Source: CAWCUZ01 sp963798795 (lineage in GTDB: Bacteria; Acidobacteriota; Vicinamibacteria; Vicinamibacterales; SCN-69-37). From it: a DNA stretch of 64,000 nt. The stretch's first letter is position 1; every line of letters begins with the position of its first letter. Positions 53,250 through 62,979 of the stretch are shown in pieces. The notes beneath the pieces are model-generated. The model was given only the letters and a program-made list of their open reading frames with translations. It had not been told where the DNA came from and did not search any database. The translations under genes were made by a program, and so were the position numbers. The DNA lies in NCBI GenBank assembly GCA_963798795.1, contig CAWCUZ010000012.1, forward strand, positions 1-64,000, read 5' to 3'.

Positions 53250-54872
53250 TCAGCCGGCGAACTCGATGCGCTCCGTCTGCCGCCCGACCCTTGCGCGCGT
53301 CATGCGATCGAGCACGACGCTCGCCGCCACGAGCGCGGCGACGATCACACCCAGCGTGACTGGCTGCCGGCCGGCCAGATCGAGGAAGAACCCCATGAAT
53401 CCGATCGCGAGCCCGAGGATGACGATCAGCGCGAACGTGGAACTCGACGCGCGCGTCTTGACGGTCGGCTGCGAGAACGGCAGCTCCGGATTCAGGAATG
53501 TGACGAACAGCAGGACGAAATGGCTCAGCAGGCCGGTGAAGAGCACGAACACGAGGGTCGGCCAGACGTTCCCGGTCAGCCAAGCGAGCGCAACGGTGAC
53601 GATGGTCAGGTAGGGCACCAGAAAGAACACGACGAGCACGTTCTTCGCCGACCGCACGAGCGCCATCCGATCGACCGGGCTCGCGAAGAACACCCAGGAC
53701 GCGCGGAAGGCGTCGCTCCGCGCGAGCGTCGTCTTCAACATCGTCGGAAACAGCAGAATCGCGAGGGCGACCATGGCCAGGCTGCCGCCGGTCGACCGGC
53801 TGGCCGCGGCGTTGGCCGCGTGCCGGTCGGTCAGCCCCATCACCATGTAGATCACCGTCATGGGGATGATGGCGAGCACGCTGAGCCGGAACCGGGTGTC
53901 GTTGCGGAACTGGGCCCGGATCAACAGCGCGATCGCACGCGCTTCGCCGGCGCGGAACAGCCGGCCGGGGCGCAGCGTCGCGGTCGAGGCCGACCGGGGG
54001 GCCGAGGCACTCGAGATGGCGCCAAGCCGTTCGGCATAGCCGAGCGACAATCGACCCAGGGCGAGCCACGCGAGTCCCGCCAGGAGGAGCACGGACGCGA
54101 CCGCGGCACCCGCCTCGAGCCCGGTCGCTCGTCCCGCCGCCAGGTCGACGTACGCGGCGAACCACGTGGCCGGGTAGGCGAGGATCGGGCCCGTCCTGTC
54201 GATCGAGGCGTTCGCCAGGAGCGACCGCGAAAACACGCGCGTGAAGAAGAAGTAGCCGCCGTAGACGACGAAGCTCAGGATGAACTGCAGGTACGACAGC
54301 ACCGTGCGCAGCCGTCCCGGTCCAACCACGCGCAGCAGCCACGCGTAGGCACTCACGAGGGCCAGCGTCGTGGCCATCGCGCACAGGGAGACGGCGAGCA
54401 GGGCCGCGGCGCCAACCGCGGCGCCGTGGCGGACGAAGAACGCCGCGATCGGGATCCAGCCGAACGCGGCCGTGACCGCCAGGATGTAGACGAACACGTT
54501 CGTCAGTTTGGCGGCGAAGTAGGTGCGCGAGTCGACCGGCCGGCAGCCGAGGATCGCGTAGTCGTCTGGCGAGGTGACCGCCGTGTTGTGGTCGAGCAGC
54601 ACGATCGTGCCGACCATGAACACCACGTAGCTCAGCACGATGACCGCCGCCAGAAACGGGTCGCCGGCCACGCTCACGACGAAGCCCATCCCGACACCGA
54701 GCATCGTGTAGAACACGACCTGGCCGATGAGCGCGCCCGCGCCGCGCATCTGGCGGCTGACGGTCGCCGGCCGCCCGAGGCTGGACGCGCGGAGGTCGAC
54801 CTTGAGCGCGGCCACCGTGAGCGCGCGCCACTGCCCGTCGTCGACGCCAAGGGCGCGGAAGAGCGCGTTCAT
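53250..54872 (-). CDS. ABC exporter permease, large
   Basis: 540 residues from the ATG overlapping the ATPase stop. About ten hydrophobic segments; LLDHNTAVTSPDDYAILGCRPVDSRTYFAAKLTNVFVYI and FASPVDRMALVRSAKNVLVVFFLVPY resemble ABC-2 exporter membrane subunits. The substrate is unknown. It is the second gene of a two-gene operon with the ATPase at 54869. Confidence 0.75.
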   Translation of the reverse strand: MNALFRALGVDDGQWRALTVAALKVDLRASSLGRPATVSRQMRGAGALIGQVVFYTMLGVGMGFVVSVAGDPFLAAVIVLSYVVFMVGTIVLLDHNTAVTSPDDYAILGCRPVDSRTYFAAKLTNVFVYILAVTAAFGWIPIAAFFVRHGAAVGAAALLAVSLCAMATTLALVSAYAWLLRVVGPGRLRTVLSYLQFILSFVVYGGYFFFTRVFSRSLLANASIDRTGPILAYPATWFAAYVDLAAGRATGLEAGAAVASVLLLAGLAWLALGRLSLGYAERLGAISSASAPRSASTATLRPGRLFRAGEARAIALLIRAQFRNDTRFRLSVLAIIPMTVIYMVMGLTDRHAANAAASRSTGGSLAMVALAILLFPTMLKTTLARSDAFRASWVFFASPVDRMALVRSAKNVLVVFFLVPYLTIVTVALAWLTGNVWPTLVFVLFTGLLSHFVLLFVTFLNPELPFSQPTVKTRASSSTFALIVILGLAIGFMGFFLDLAGRQPVTLGVIVAALVAASVVLDRMTRARVGRQTERIEFAG

Positions 54873-55636
54873 ACGCGCTCCAGGGCGGCCAGAAAGTCTG
54901 ATGCGGTCTGGCCCACGTCGCGCACGCCGGTCAGCTTGATGAACGCGTCCTCCAGCGTCGTCGTACCGGTCTCGTCGCAGATGCGCGCCGCGGTGCCATC
55001 CGCCACCTGCCGGCCTTTGTCGATGATCACGATGCGCGTGCAGATGCGCTCGACGACCTCGAGCACGTGCGAGCAGAACAGGATCGTCCGGCCCTGGGCG
55101 GCCAGCTTCTTGAGGAGTTCCTTCACGACGGCCGCGGCGTTCGCGTCGAGACCGTCGAGCGGCTCGTCGAGGAACATGACCTCGGGGCGGTGGAGCAGGG
55201 CGGCGGCAATGACGACCTTCTGGCGCATGCCCTTCGAGAACTCGGTGATTCGCTGATTGCTGACACCAGCGAGCCCGAACAGATCCAGCAGCTCGGCGCG
55301 CCGCGTGGCCGAGGCCTTCCGATCGAGGTGGTGAAGACAGCCGACGAATTCCAGATACTCGGCAGCCGTCAGCGCGTCGTACAGGACCGGTGTCTCCGGG
55401 ACGTAGCCGATGCGCGCCTTGACCTCGAGCGGCTGGCTCACGACGTCGTATCCGGCGACCAGCGCGCGGCCTGACCCCGGGCGGATCAACCCGGTCAGGA
55501 TCTTGACGGTCGTCGACTTGCCGGCGCCGTTGGGGCCGAGAAAGCCGAGGATCTCGCCCGGTTCCACGCGCAGGTTCAGATCGAGCAGCGCGACGGTGCT
55601 GCCGTAACTGCGGGAGAGCTGTTCGGTGACAATCAT
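54869..55636 (-). CDS. ABC transporter ATP-binding protein
   Basis: 255 residues. Walker A GPNGAGKS, FSKGMRQKVVIAAALL as signature, Walker B EVMFLDEPLDGLDANA, and H-loop FCSHVLEVVERI are complete. The layout is that of ABC-2 exporter ATPases. It is divergent from the Ser/Thr kinase gene, with about 38 nt between starts, so regulation may be shared. Confidence 0.92.
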   Translation of the reverse strand: MIVTEQLSRSYGSTVALLDLNLRVEPGEILGFLGPNGAGKSTTVKILTGLIRPGSGRALVAGYDVVSQPLEVKARIGYVPETPVLYDALTAAEYLEFVGCLHHLDRKASATRRAELLDLFGLAGVSNQRITEFSKGMRQKVVIAAALLHRPEVMFLDEPLDGLDANAAAVVKELLKKLAAQGRTILFCSHVLEVVERICTRIVIIDKGRQVADGTAARICDETGTTTLEDAFIKLTGVRDVGQTASDFLAALERV

Positions 55637-55674
55637 CGTCCGTGGAATGGCTTAGTCTTCCATAGAACCGGCTC

Positions 55675-58404
55675 ATGGGACCCTCCCTGACCTGTCCGCG
55701 CTGCCACGCGCCTGTTCCGGCGGGCGGGCAGTTCTGCGCGTACTGCGGGTCGCCGGTCTCGCCGTCCGGACCGGACGATGTGACGACGACGGCGGGTCCG
55801 ACGGTGCAGGCGCGGTCGCCGGGGCGCACGCCGACACCGGAAGGGTGGCTCGGCGCGCCGGCCGGCGCCGGTCAGGGCCGGTTTACGCCGGGCTCGATCC
55901 TCGCGGATCGATACCGCATCGTCGCGCTGCTGGGTCGAGGGGGGATGGGCGAGGTGTACCGGGCCGAGGACCTGCGGCTCGGTCAACCGGTCGCGATGAA
56001 GTTCCTGCCGCCCCGCCTGGCGCACGACGCGAAGCGTCTCGCGCAACTGCACAACGAGGTGCGGACCGCGCGCCAGGTGTCGCACCCGAACGTCTGCCGC
56101 GTGTACGACATCGGCGACATGGACGGGCAACTCTTCCTCACGATGGAGTACGTCGACGGCGAGGACCTCGCGGCGTCACTGCGCCGCGTAGGACGATTCG
56201 CGGAGGACCGCGCGATCGAAATCGCCCGTGAGCTGTGCGCGGGCCTGGCGGCGGCGCACGACCGCGGCGTGACCCATCGCGACCTCAAGCCGGCGAACGT
56301 GATGATCGACGGCGCCGGCCACGTCCGCATCATGGACTTCGGCCTGGCCGTGATCGGCGCGACGCAGGACGAACGCGCCGGCACGCCGGCCTACATGGCG
56401 CCCGAGCAGGTCGAAGGCCGGGCCACGTCGGCGCAGAGCGATCTCTACTCGATCGGGCTCGTGCTGTACGAGCTGTTCACGGGCCGCCGGGCGTTCACGG
56501 CCGCGACGCTGGCGGAGCTCGTGCACCAGCAGGCCTCGGGCGAGGTCACGGCGCCCAGCGACATCGTGCCGACGCTGAGTCCGGTTATCGAGCGGGTCAT
56601 TCTGCGGTGCCTGGAGCGGGAACCCGCGCGCCGTCCGAACTCGGCGCTGGCCGTCGCGGCGTCGCTGCCGGGCGGCGATCCGCTGGCACAGGCGATTGCC
56701 GAAGGGCATACGCCGTCGCCGGAAATGGTCGCGGCGGCCGGCGCGGCCATGCCGTCAATGTCGTGGCTGCGGGCGACGGCATGGCTGGCGGCGCTCCTCG
56801 CGCTCCTGTGGCTCGTCGGGCGGATGACGGATCGCGCCACCGTCGCCGGCCGGGCGGGGCTCACGAAGCCCGCGGCCGTGCTGGCGGAGTACGCCAGACA
56901 GGCTCGTGCGCTCGCCGCTGGCGGCCGCGCGGCCGGGCCGATCGCGCACGAGGCGTACGGGTTCACATACGACATCGCCAGCCTCGACTGGGCCGCGGCG
57001 CACGGCCAGCCGGTCGGCCCTTCGGTTCCGATTCGCTTCTGGTACCGGACGAGCGACCGTCCGATCGATCCGATCGATCCAGTCGGCGATGTCTCTCCCC
57101 TCGACCCTCCCCTCACTGGTCCGGGCGATGCGCTGGTCGAGCTCGATACGGACGCACGGCTGCTGCGATTCGTGCAACGTCCGGCCGTCGTGATGCCGCG
57201 TGGACCGGCCGGACGATCGCCCGACTGGCCGGCATTCTTCCGGGCGAGCGGTCTCGACATTCGCGCGTTCGCACCCGCGCCGCCGCGCCGGACGCCGCCC
57301 TTCTACGCGTCAACGGCCGTGGCCTGGACCGGTCGCGTCAACGAAACGGACGCGGGCGTGCGCCGCGTCGAAGCCGCCGCACTCGACGGAGGTCCCGTGG
57401 CGTTCGAGGCGATCGCGCCGTGGTCGGCTTCCGCGTCCGCGGCAGCGCCGGCGCCCCGGACACTGGCGTCGGCCGCCGAAGGCGCGTCGGCCGCCATTTC
57501 CGTTGTGCTCGTGGTGTGCACGATCTGGCTGGCCATCACCAACGTGCGCGCCGAGCGCGCCGACCGAGACGCCGCGTTCCGTGTGGCGGGGTTCGGCTTT
57601 GCCATTCAGGTGCTGCGCTGGCTGCTGCAGCCGGCCCACTCCGCGAACCCGACGACGGAAGCGTTCCGCCTCTACATGGGGCTCGGGTACGGGCTGCTGT
57701 TCGCGTTCCTGCTGGGCGGCGCCTACCTGGGGTTGGAGCCGTTCGTCCGGCGCTACTGGCCGCGCGCGCTGGTCGGGTGGACGCGCCTGCTGTCGGGCGC
57801 CAGGATGGACCCGGTCGTCGGCCGCGACCTGCTCATCGGCGCGACGATCGGGCTGATCGGCCCCGTCATTCTCTTGGCGTATCCGATCGTGCTGCCGTGG
57901 TTAGGGTGGTCCGCGCCGCCGGGATGGCTGCTGCCGCTCTCGCCCGCCGCGGGGGCCGGCGGCGAGATGCCGCAGTTGCTGTTCACCGTCAATTTCTCGC
58001 TGTTGAACGGACTCCTGGGATTGTTCATTGTGGCGGTCGTCCGGCGTGTCGTGAAGCCGGCGTGGCTGGTCGTGCTCCTGGCGATGGTGGTCTTCGGCCT
58101 GCTCGGCGATCCGTCCACGTCGATCGAGTTCGGCCGGCCGCGCGTGTTCGCGGTGCTCACGCTCAGCACGCTGCCCATGGCGTTCGTGCTCGTGCGCTTC
58201 GGGCTGCTGGCCGGCGTCGCCGCCGCGCTGGCGAGCAATCTGGTCAGCGGCATGATCTTCACGCTCGACCCGGCGCGCGCGTATTTCCACACCAGCCTGG
58301 TGCAGGCCGGGGTGATCGCGTCCGTCGCGCTCGTGGGGTGGTGGCTTGCAGGCGGTGGCGTCCGGCGCGCCGTCAGCCCTGGCCTCGCCGCAGGAAGGCG
58401 ATGA
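55675..58404 (+). CDS. Serine/threonine protein kinase with N-terminal zinc ribbon
   Basis: 909 residues. LTCPRCHAPVPAGGQFCAYCGSPV is a zinc ribbon. Residues about 78-335 are a complete kinase: LLGRGGMGEVYRAEDL (P loop), VAMKFLPP (lysine), THRDLKPANVMI (catalytic loop), MDFGLAVIG (DFG) and GTPAYMAPEQVEG (activation segment). A membrane segment (WLRATAWLAALLALLWLVG) follows, then an extracytoplasmic region, then six or more hydrophobic segments to the C-terminus. Such multi-pass kinases are common in Acidobacteriota. It overlaps the convergent dsbD end by 32 nt. Confidence 0.92.
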   Translation: MGPSLTCPRCHAPVPAGGQFCAYCGSPVSPSGPDDVTTTAGPTVQARSPGRTPTPEGWLGAPAGAGQGRFTPGSILADRYRIVALLGRGGMGEVYRAEDLRLGQPVAMKFLPPRLAHDAKRLAQLHNEVRTARQVSHPNVCRVYDIGDMDGQLFLTMEYVDGEDLAASLRRVGRFAEDRAIEIARELCAGLAAAHDRGVTHRDLKPANVMIDGAGHVRIMDFGLAVIGATQDERAGTPAYMAPEQVEGRATSAQSDLYSIGLVLYELFTGRRAFTAATLAELVHQQASGEVTAPSDIVPTLSPVIERVILRCLEREPARRPNSALAVAASLPGGDPLAQAIAEGHTPSPEMVAAAGAAMPSMSWLRATAWLAALLALLWLVGRMTDRATVAGRAGLTKPAAVLAEYARQARALAAGGRAAGPIAHEAYGFTYDIASLDWAAAHGQPVGPSVPIRFWYRTSDRPIDPIDPVGDVSPLDPPLTGPGDALVELDTDARLLRFVQRPAVVMPRGPAGRSPDWPAFFRASGLDIRAFAPAPPRRTPPFYASTAVAWTGRVNETDAGVRRVEAAALDGGPVAFEAIAPWSASASAAAPAPRTLASAAEGASAAISVVLVVCTIWLAITNVRAERADRDAAFRVAGFGFAIQVLRWLLQPAHSANPTTEAFRLYMGLGYGLLFAFLLGGAYLGLEPFVRRYWPRALVGWTRLLSGARMDPVVGRDLLIGATIGLIGPVILLAYPIVLPWLGWSAPPGWLLPLSPAAGAGGEMPQLLFTVNFSLLNGLLGLFIVAVVRRVVKPAWLVVLLAMVVFGLLGDPSTSIEFGRPRVFAVLTLSTLPMAFVLVRFGLLAGVAAALASNLVSGMIFTLDPARAYFHTSLVQAGVIASVALVGWWLAGGGVRRAVSPGLAAGRR

Positions 58405-60280
58405 ACTCGTCCGAGCTGCGGGTCAGTCCGCCAAAAGCGACAACGGGCCGCCCCTCCGCGGTCAGCGCCGCGTAGTACGGCAGCGCGACCGTGCCGAACA
58501 ACCGCTGTTCCATGTCCTGGAACCGCTGATACAGCTCGCCGCGCCCGTCGGTGAAGAGGCGGACGCGCACGTAGCGCGACAGCTCGCGCGCCACCTCGGG
58601 CCGCGGAAACATGTTCGCTTCCATCCAGCGGCAGTTCGTGCACGTGTAGCCGGTGAAATCGATCAGGATGGGCCGGCGCTCCGCCCGCGCGCGTGCCAGT
58701 GCCGCGTCGTAGTCGTTCACGATCCATGGCAGGTTCGACCCGTCGTGCGCGCCCGCGAGGTCGTCGGGTGGCAGGAACGCCTCGAGCTCGCCGAGCCGCG
58801 AACCAGCCAGTCCGCTCGCCAGCCATACGCCCAGGACGATGCCGCCCGCGACGGCGAGCAGCCGCGCGAGCCCCGGTCGCCTGAGCCGAGGCGCGTAGCC
58901 GAGCCGGATGGCACCGGCCAGGTACAGCACGAGCACGCCCGCCACCAGGATCCAGACGACCAGGACGACATCGCGCGTGAAAATCCCCCAGCCCCACACG
59001 AGGTCGACGTTCGACAGGAACTTCATCGCGGCCGCCAGTTCGAGAAGCCCCATTGCCGCCTTCACGGCGAGCAGCCAGGAGCCGGAGCGCGGCAGCGCGG
59101 CGAGCCACTGCGGCGCAAGCGCGAGGACGACGAACGGCAGCGCGAAGACGGTGGAGAAGGCGAGCATGCCGGCGAGCGGCCACTGCCAGTTGCCCTGTGC
59201 GGCCACGACGAGCAGCGTGCCGAGAAACGGCGCCGTGCAGGTGAAAGAGGTCAGCGTGAAGGCCAGACCCATGAGAAGCGTGCCCGCGTATCGGCCTCGC
59301 CCGGCTTCGGCCTTCGTCACAGCCGTGACGAATCGCGAGGGCAGCGCCAGCTCGTAGACGCCGAACAGGCTGAGCGCGAACAGCACGAACAGCGCGGTGA
59401 CGCCCAGGTTGAGCCACGGATCGGCCGCAAAGCGATTGAGTCCCGACGCCCCGAAGGCCACGGCAATCGTGAATCCGACGGCCGTGAACGTCAGGATGAT
59501 GCCGGCGCCGTAGACGAGCGCCCGACGGAGCGCGCCGCCGCGTCCGTCGCCCGATCGATTCGTGAAATACGAGACGGTGATCGGCACCATCGGGAACACG
59601 CACGGCGTGAGCAGCGACAGCGCGCCCATCACGGCAGCCAGCGCGACGTACGCGCCGAAGGTGCTCGCCGTGGACGACGCCATGTCGGGTACGGGTCCCT
59701 CAGGTCCCTTGGGTGCCTCGGGTCCCTCGGGTCCTTCGGAGCGGCCGGGTGTGCCGGCGACGGACGGTGCGGTTGCGGAACCCACAGAACTCGCAGAACC
59801 CCCAGAACCGCGAATGTCGAGTGTCAGCGTTTCATCCCTGGGCGGCAGGCACAGGCGGTCGTTGCACGTCTGGTACGAGACGAGGACGTGCAGCGGATGG
59901 GAGCCCGTGGTGCCGGCGGCCTCACTGACCGTGAGTTTGAAGGCCGCGCGCGTCTCGTGAAAGAGCGTTTCGAGGTTGAAGTTCGTGTCGAAGGCGCGGT
60001 CCGGCTCGGGGCTCACGACACCGCCGGTCATCATGAACGGGCCGTCCTCGAGGACGGTGATGGCCAGCGGCACGGGCCCGCCGGGCGGCTGCGACACGGC
60101 GTACACGTGCCAGCCGGTGTCGATGCTCGCCGTCACGACCAGGCCGAACGACTTTCCCGGCCCGGGTGCGGCGCCGGGAGCGAGCGCGATCGACCAGTGG
60201 ACGGGATTCTGGGCGGCGGCGGCCGCGGGAACCCCGGAGAGCAGGGCGACCGTCAGCCAGAGGGCGGAAGAGCACTTCAC
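58373..60280 (-). CDS. dsbD: Thiol:disulfide interchange protein DsbD
   Basis: 635 residues. A signal peptide and DsbD-alpha domain with a CNDRLCLPP pair (about residue 138) precede an odd Pro/Gly/Glu-rich linker (EGPEGPEAPKGPEGPV). Eight membrane segments include LTPCVFPMVPITVSYF and TCTAPFLGTLL with the transmembrane cysteines. The C-terminal thioredoxin-like domain has DFTGYTCTNCRWME with the CxxC. It carries reducing power from cytoplasmic thioredoxin to the periplasm, for example for cytochrome c maturation, which suits the cytochrome at 46078. Confidence 0.9.
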   Translation of the reverse strand: MKCSSALWLTVALLSGVPAAAAAQNPVHWSIALAPGAAPGPGKSFGLVVTASIDTGWHVYAVSQPPGGPVPLAITVLEDGPFMMTGGVVSPEPDRAFDTNFNLETLFHETRAAFKLTVSEAAGTTGSHPLHVLVSYQTCNDRLCLPPRDETLTLDIRGSGGSASSVGSATAPSVAGTPGRSEGPEGPEAPKGPEGPVPDMASSTASTFGAYVALAAVMGALSLLTPCVFPMVPITVSYFTNRSGDGRGGALRRALVYGAGIILTFTAVGFTIAVAFGASGLNRFAADPWLNLGVTALFVLFALSLFGVYELALPSRFVTAVTKAEAGRGRYAGTLLMGLAFTLTSFTCTAPFLGTLLVVAAQGNWQWPLAGMLAFSTVFALPFVVLALAPQWLAALPRSGSWLLAVKAAMGLLELAAAMKFLSNVDLVWGWGIFTRDVVLVVWILVAGVLVLYLAGAIRLGYAPRLRRPGLARLLAVAGGIVLGVWLASGLAGSRLGELEAFLPPDDLAGAHDGSNLPWIVNDYDAALARARAERRPILIDFTGYTCTNCRWMEANMFPRPEVARELSRYVRVRLFTDGRGELYQRFQDMEQRLFGTVALPYYAALTAEGRPVVAFGGLTRSSDEFIAFLRRGQG

Positions 60281-60304
60281 CTGACGATCTCTAGTCCGTC
60301 ATCG

Positions 60305-62849
60305 CTACAGATCGCGGAGCGCCACGTTGGGGTCCACGCGCATCGCCCGCCTGGCCGGCACGTAGCAGGCGAGGACGGCGGCCAGTACCGAAGAGCGCGG
60401 GAACAGCGGCAAACCCGAGAAGGTCCACCGGCGACCCGGCCCACGGAAACGCCGCCCGCAGGCCGAAGCGCGCGAGCAGGCCGAGCAGCAGTCCCAGCAG
60501 CAGTCCATCGCGCACGGGCCTGAACCCGTCCGAGAGAACCAGCCGGAAGATCCGCGGCCGGGTCGCGCCGAGCGCGACCCGCACGCCGATCTCGCGGGTG
60601 CGCCGGGCCATCAGGTGCGAAAGCACGCCGTAGAGTCCCGTCATGGCGAGCACGAGCGCGAGCGTGCCGAGCAGGCTCGACAGCGTGGCCAGGAAGCCCA
60701 GGAAGAAGAACGGGCCCGTGAGCAGCGCCGGGCCCGTGCCGATGGTCGTCGGCGCCAGACCCGGATCGACCGTCCGCATGGCGGTGCGAAGCGTCCGGAC
60801 CGCCCGTGCCGGATCGCCCGGCGTGCGCACGGTGAAGACCACGTTCGAGTCGAACGCCTGCGCGATGGGGCGATACAGCACGCCCGAATCCCGCGATCCC
60901 ATGACGAACACGTCGGTGTCGGACGCGACGCCCACGATCGTCAGGGTCTCAGCTACCGGTTCCGATCCCGAGGGCAGCGTCCCGTACGAACGCACGAGCA
61001 CCTGGCGGCCGACGACGTCGGTCGTGGCAAAGACCCGGCGCGCCAGCCACTCGCTGATGACGGCGACGGCCGGCGAGCCGCCGGTATCGCGATCGGCAAA
61101 GGTGCGTCCGTGGACCACCGTCACACCCAGCGTGCGAAAGAGCCCGGGAGTTCCGGCAACGAGGAAGGCATTGGAACCGACGTCGGCGTGGGGCACGAAC
61201 GGGTGGTCGAGTGACGTGACCGCCCGCTGATCCGCGTTGACGCCGAACGGCAGGCCGGCCGACGCCGCGGCCGCCTCCACGCCCGGCTGCCCGCCCAGCA
61301 CCTCCACGACGTCCGCAATCGTCCGCCGCGCCTGGTCCTCGTCGCGCAGGTTGGTCTGGAAGTTGACCCGGGCCAACGCCAGCCGGTCCACGTCGACGCC
61401 GGGATCGGCCGTGCCGGTGCGAACGAACTGGAAGAACACCCCGGCGGCCAGAAGCAGCGCGACCGAACCGGCGACCTGCCACGACACCAGGCTCCGATGC
61501 CCGCGCCATGGCGGCGGCGTGGTGCCCGATCCGGCCGCGAGCCCGGGCCGTGGGTCGCGCCGCGTGAGCAGCCAGGCGGGCCAGAACCCGACGATCAGCA
61601 CGGAGAGCACGGCCGCGGATCCGGCCAGCAGCAGCACCGGCAGGCTGACCGTCGGATTCAGCTGAATGACGAGGTTGCGCGAGATCAGCACCTCGGTCGT
61701 CAGGAGCCGCAGCAGGCCGTTGAGCACGAGCGCCCCGAGGACTACGCCGCCGCCGACGATCAGCATGCTCTCGGCCAGGTGCTCGCGGATGAGCCGCCAG
61801 CGCGTGGCGCCGAGCGCCCGCCGGACGACGAGGTCGTGCGCGCGTCCGGAACCGCGTGCGAGCGTGAGGTTTGCGAGATTCGTACAGGCGAGCACGAGGA
61901 CGAGCGCCACCGCCCCGACGATCATCAGGCCCATCGTCGAGAGCGCCGTCAGCTCGCGGCTCGAGGCCTGGCTCGCACTCCATTGGCGGCCGAACGCGTC
62001 GCCGGACGGCGCCGGTCAATCCGGCTTCGGCGTCGGGAATGCGGCTTCGAGGCGCCGGCCGATGAGCCCGGCCTCCCGTGCCGCGTCGTCGGGCGTCCGA
62101 CCCGGCGCGAGCCGGCCCTTCACCTGCAGCCAGTGCCGCGTCCTCGCGGCAGGATCGAAATCGAAGGACGCCACTGTGCGCGGGAGGGTGCGAAGCGATT
62201 CGAGCGACGTCCAGAGATCCGTCGGCCGCATGAACATACCGCTTCCGGCGAACGTGTCCGGCACGACGCCCGCGACTTCGAACGGGTGGCCGCCAATCTT
62301 CAGCACCCGGCCGAGCACGGAGGAGTCGCTGCCCAGTTTCGTGCGAACGAACCGCTCGCTCAGCACGACGACCGGCGGTGCGCCGGGTTCGAGATCCGCG
62401 GGCCCGATGGTGCGGCCGGCCTTCGCCGTCACGCCGAACGTGCGGAAGTAGTCGGCGTTGACCGCTTCGCCAAAACCCAGTTCGGCCACGTCGTCGGTGA
62501 CGACCGCCGGAGAGAAGGGCGCCCAGGCGGCGAGGCTGCTGAAGGTCGTCTGCTGCGCGGCGTAATCCTGGAAATCGGCCCAGGACAACCGGCCCTGAAG
62601 CGCCGGGCTGCCGGTCGCGACATTCGCGTGGAGGTCCAGAATCCGATCGGGGTCCGCCACGCCGCCGGATCGCCAGAGCAGTGAATAGAGGAGCGAGTAG
62701 ATGGCGGTGACGGCGCCGATGCCAAGCGCAAGCGACGCCATCGACAGCAGGGCGGAGACCGGCGCGGCGCGCAGCCGGCGAAAGGCGAACCGGAATTCCG
62801 GTCCAATCGACGTGCCGGCGTGCAGCCACGCACGGAATCGGGTCAGCAT
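60305..62849 (-). pseudogene. MacB/FtsX-type ABC permease (acidobacterial ADOP type), broken
   Basis: The start ATG 62849 follows GGGAG. The N-terminal membrane segment and MacB-type periplasmic domain (PEFRFAFRRLRAAPVSALLS, FRTFGVTAKAGRTIGPADLEPG, VVVLSERFVRTKLG) run to a TGA at 62018-62016 in the same frame as the continuation (GRQWSASQASSRELTALSTMGLMIVGAVAL), so this is a nonsense codon. A second event near 60390 shifts the last 30 residues: ACYVPARRAMRVDPNVALRDL lies in the adjacent frame and stops at 60305. Intact it would be a lone two-domain permease of the acidobacterial type. No ATPase partner is adjacent. Confidence 0.72.
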
Positions 62850-62979
62850 GGGTAGGACTCCCCGGGGAATCCTGGGGCCGCCCGGTTCACGTGTCAACCG
62901 CCCGTGGAGCGCCCGTGATGTACCCTCAACTCACATTCCATCGCTGGTGTGAAGTCCAGCTGCAGGAGCCTCCCGCAAC

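Noticed and set aside
52479..55256. A 925-codon plus-strand frame
   Set aside because: It runs antisense to the well-supported ABC exporter genes and has shadow-type Arg/Gly/Asp-rich composition.
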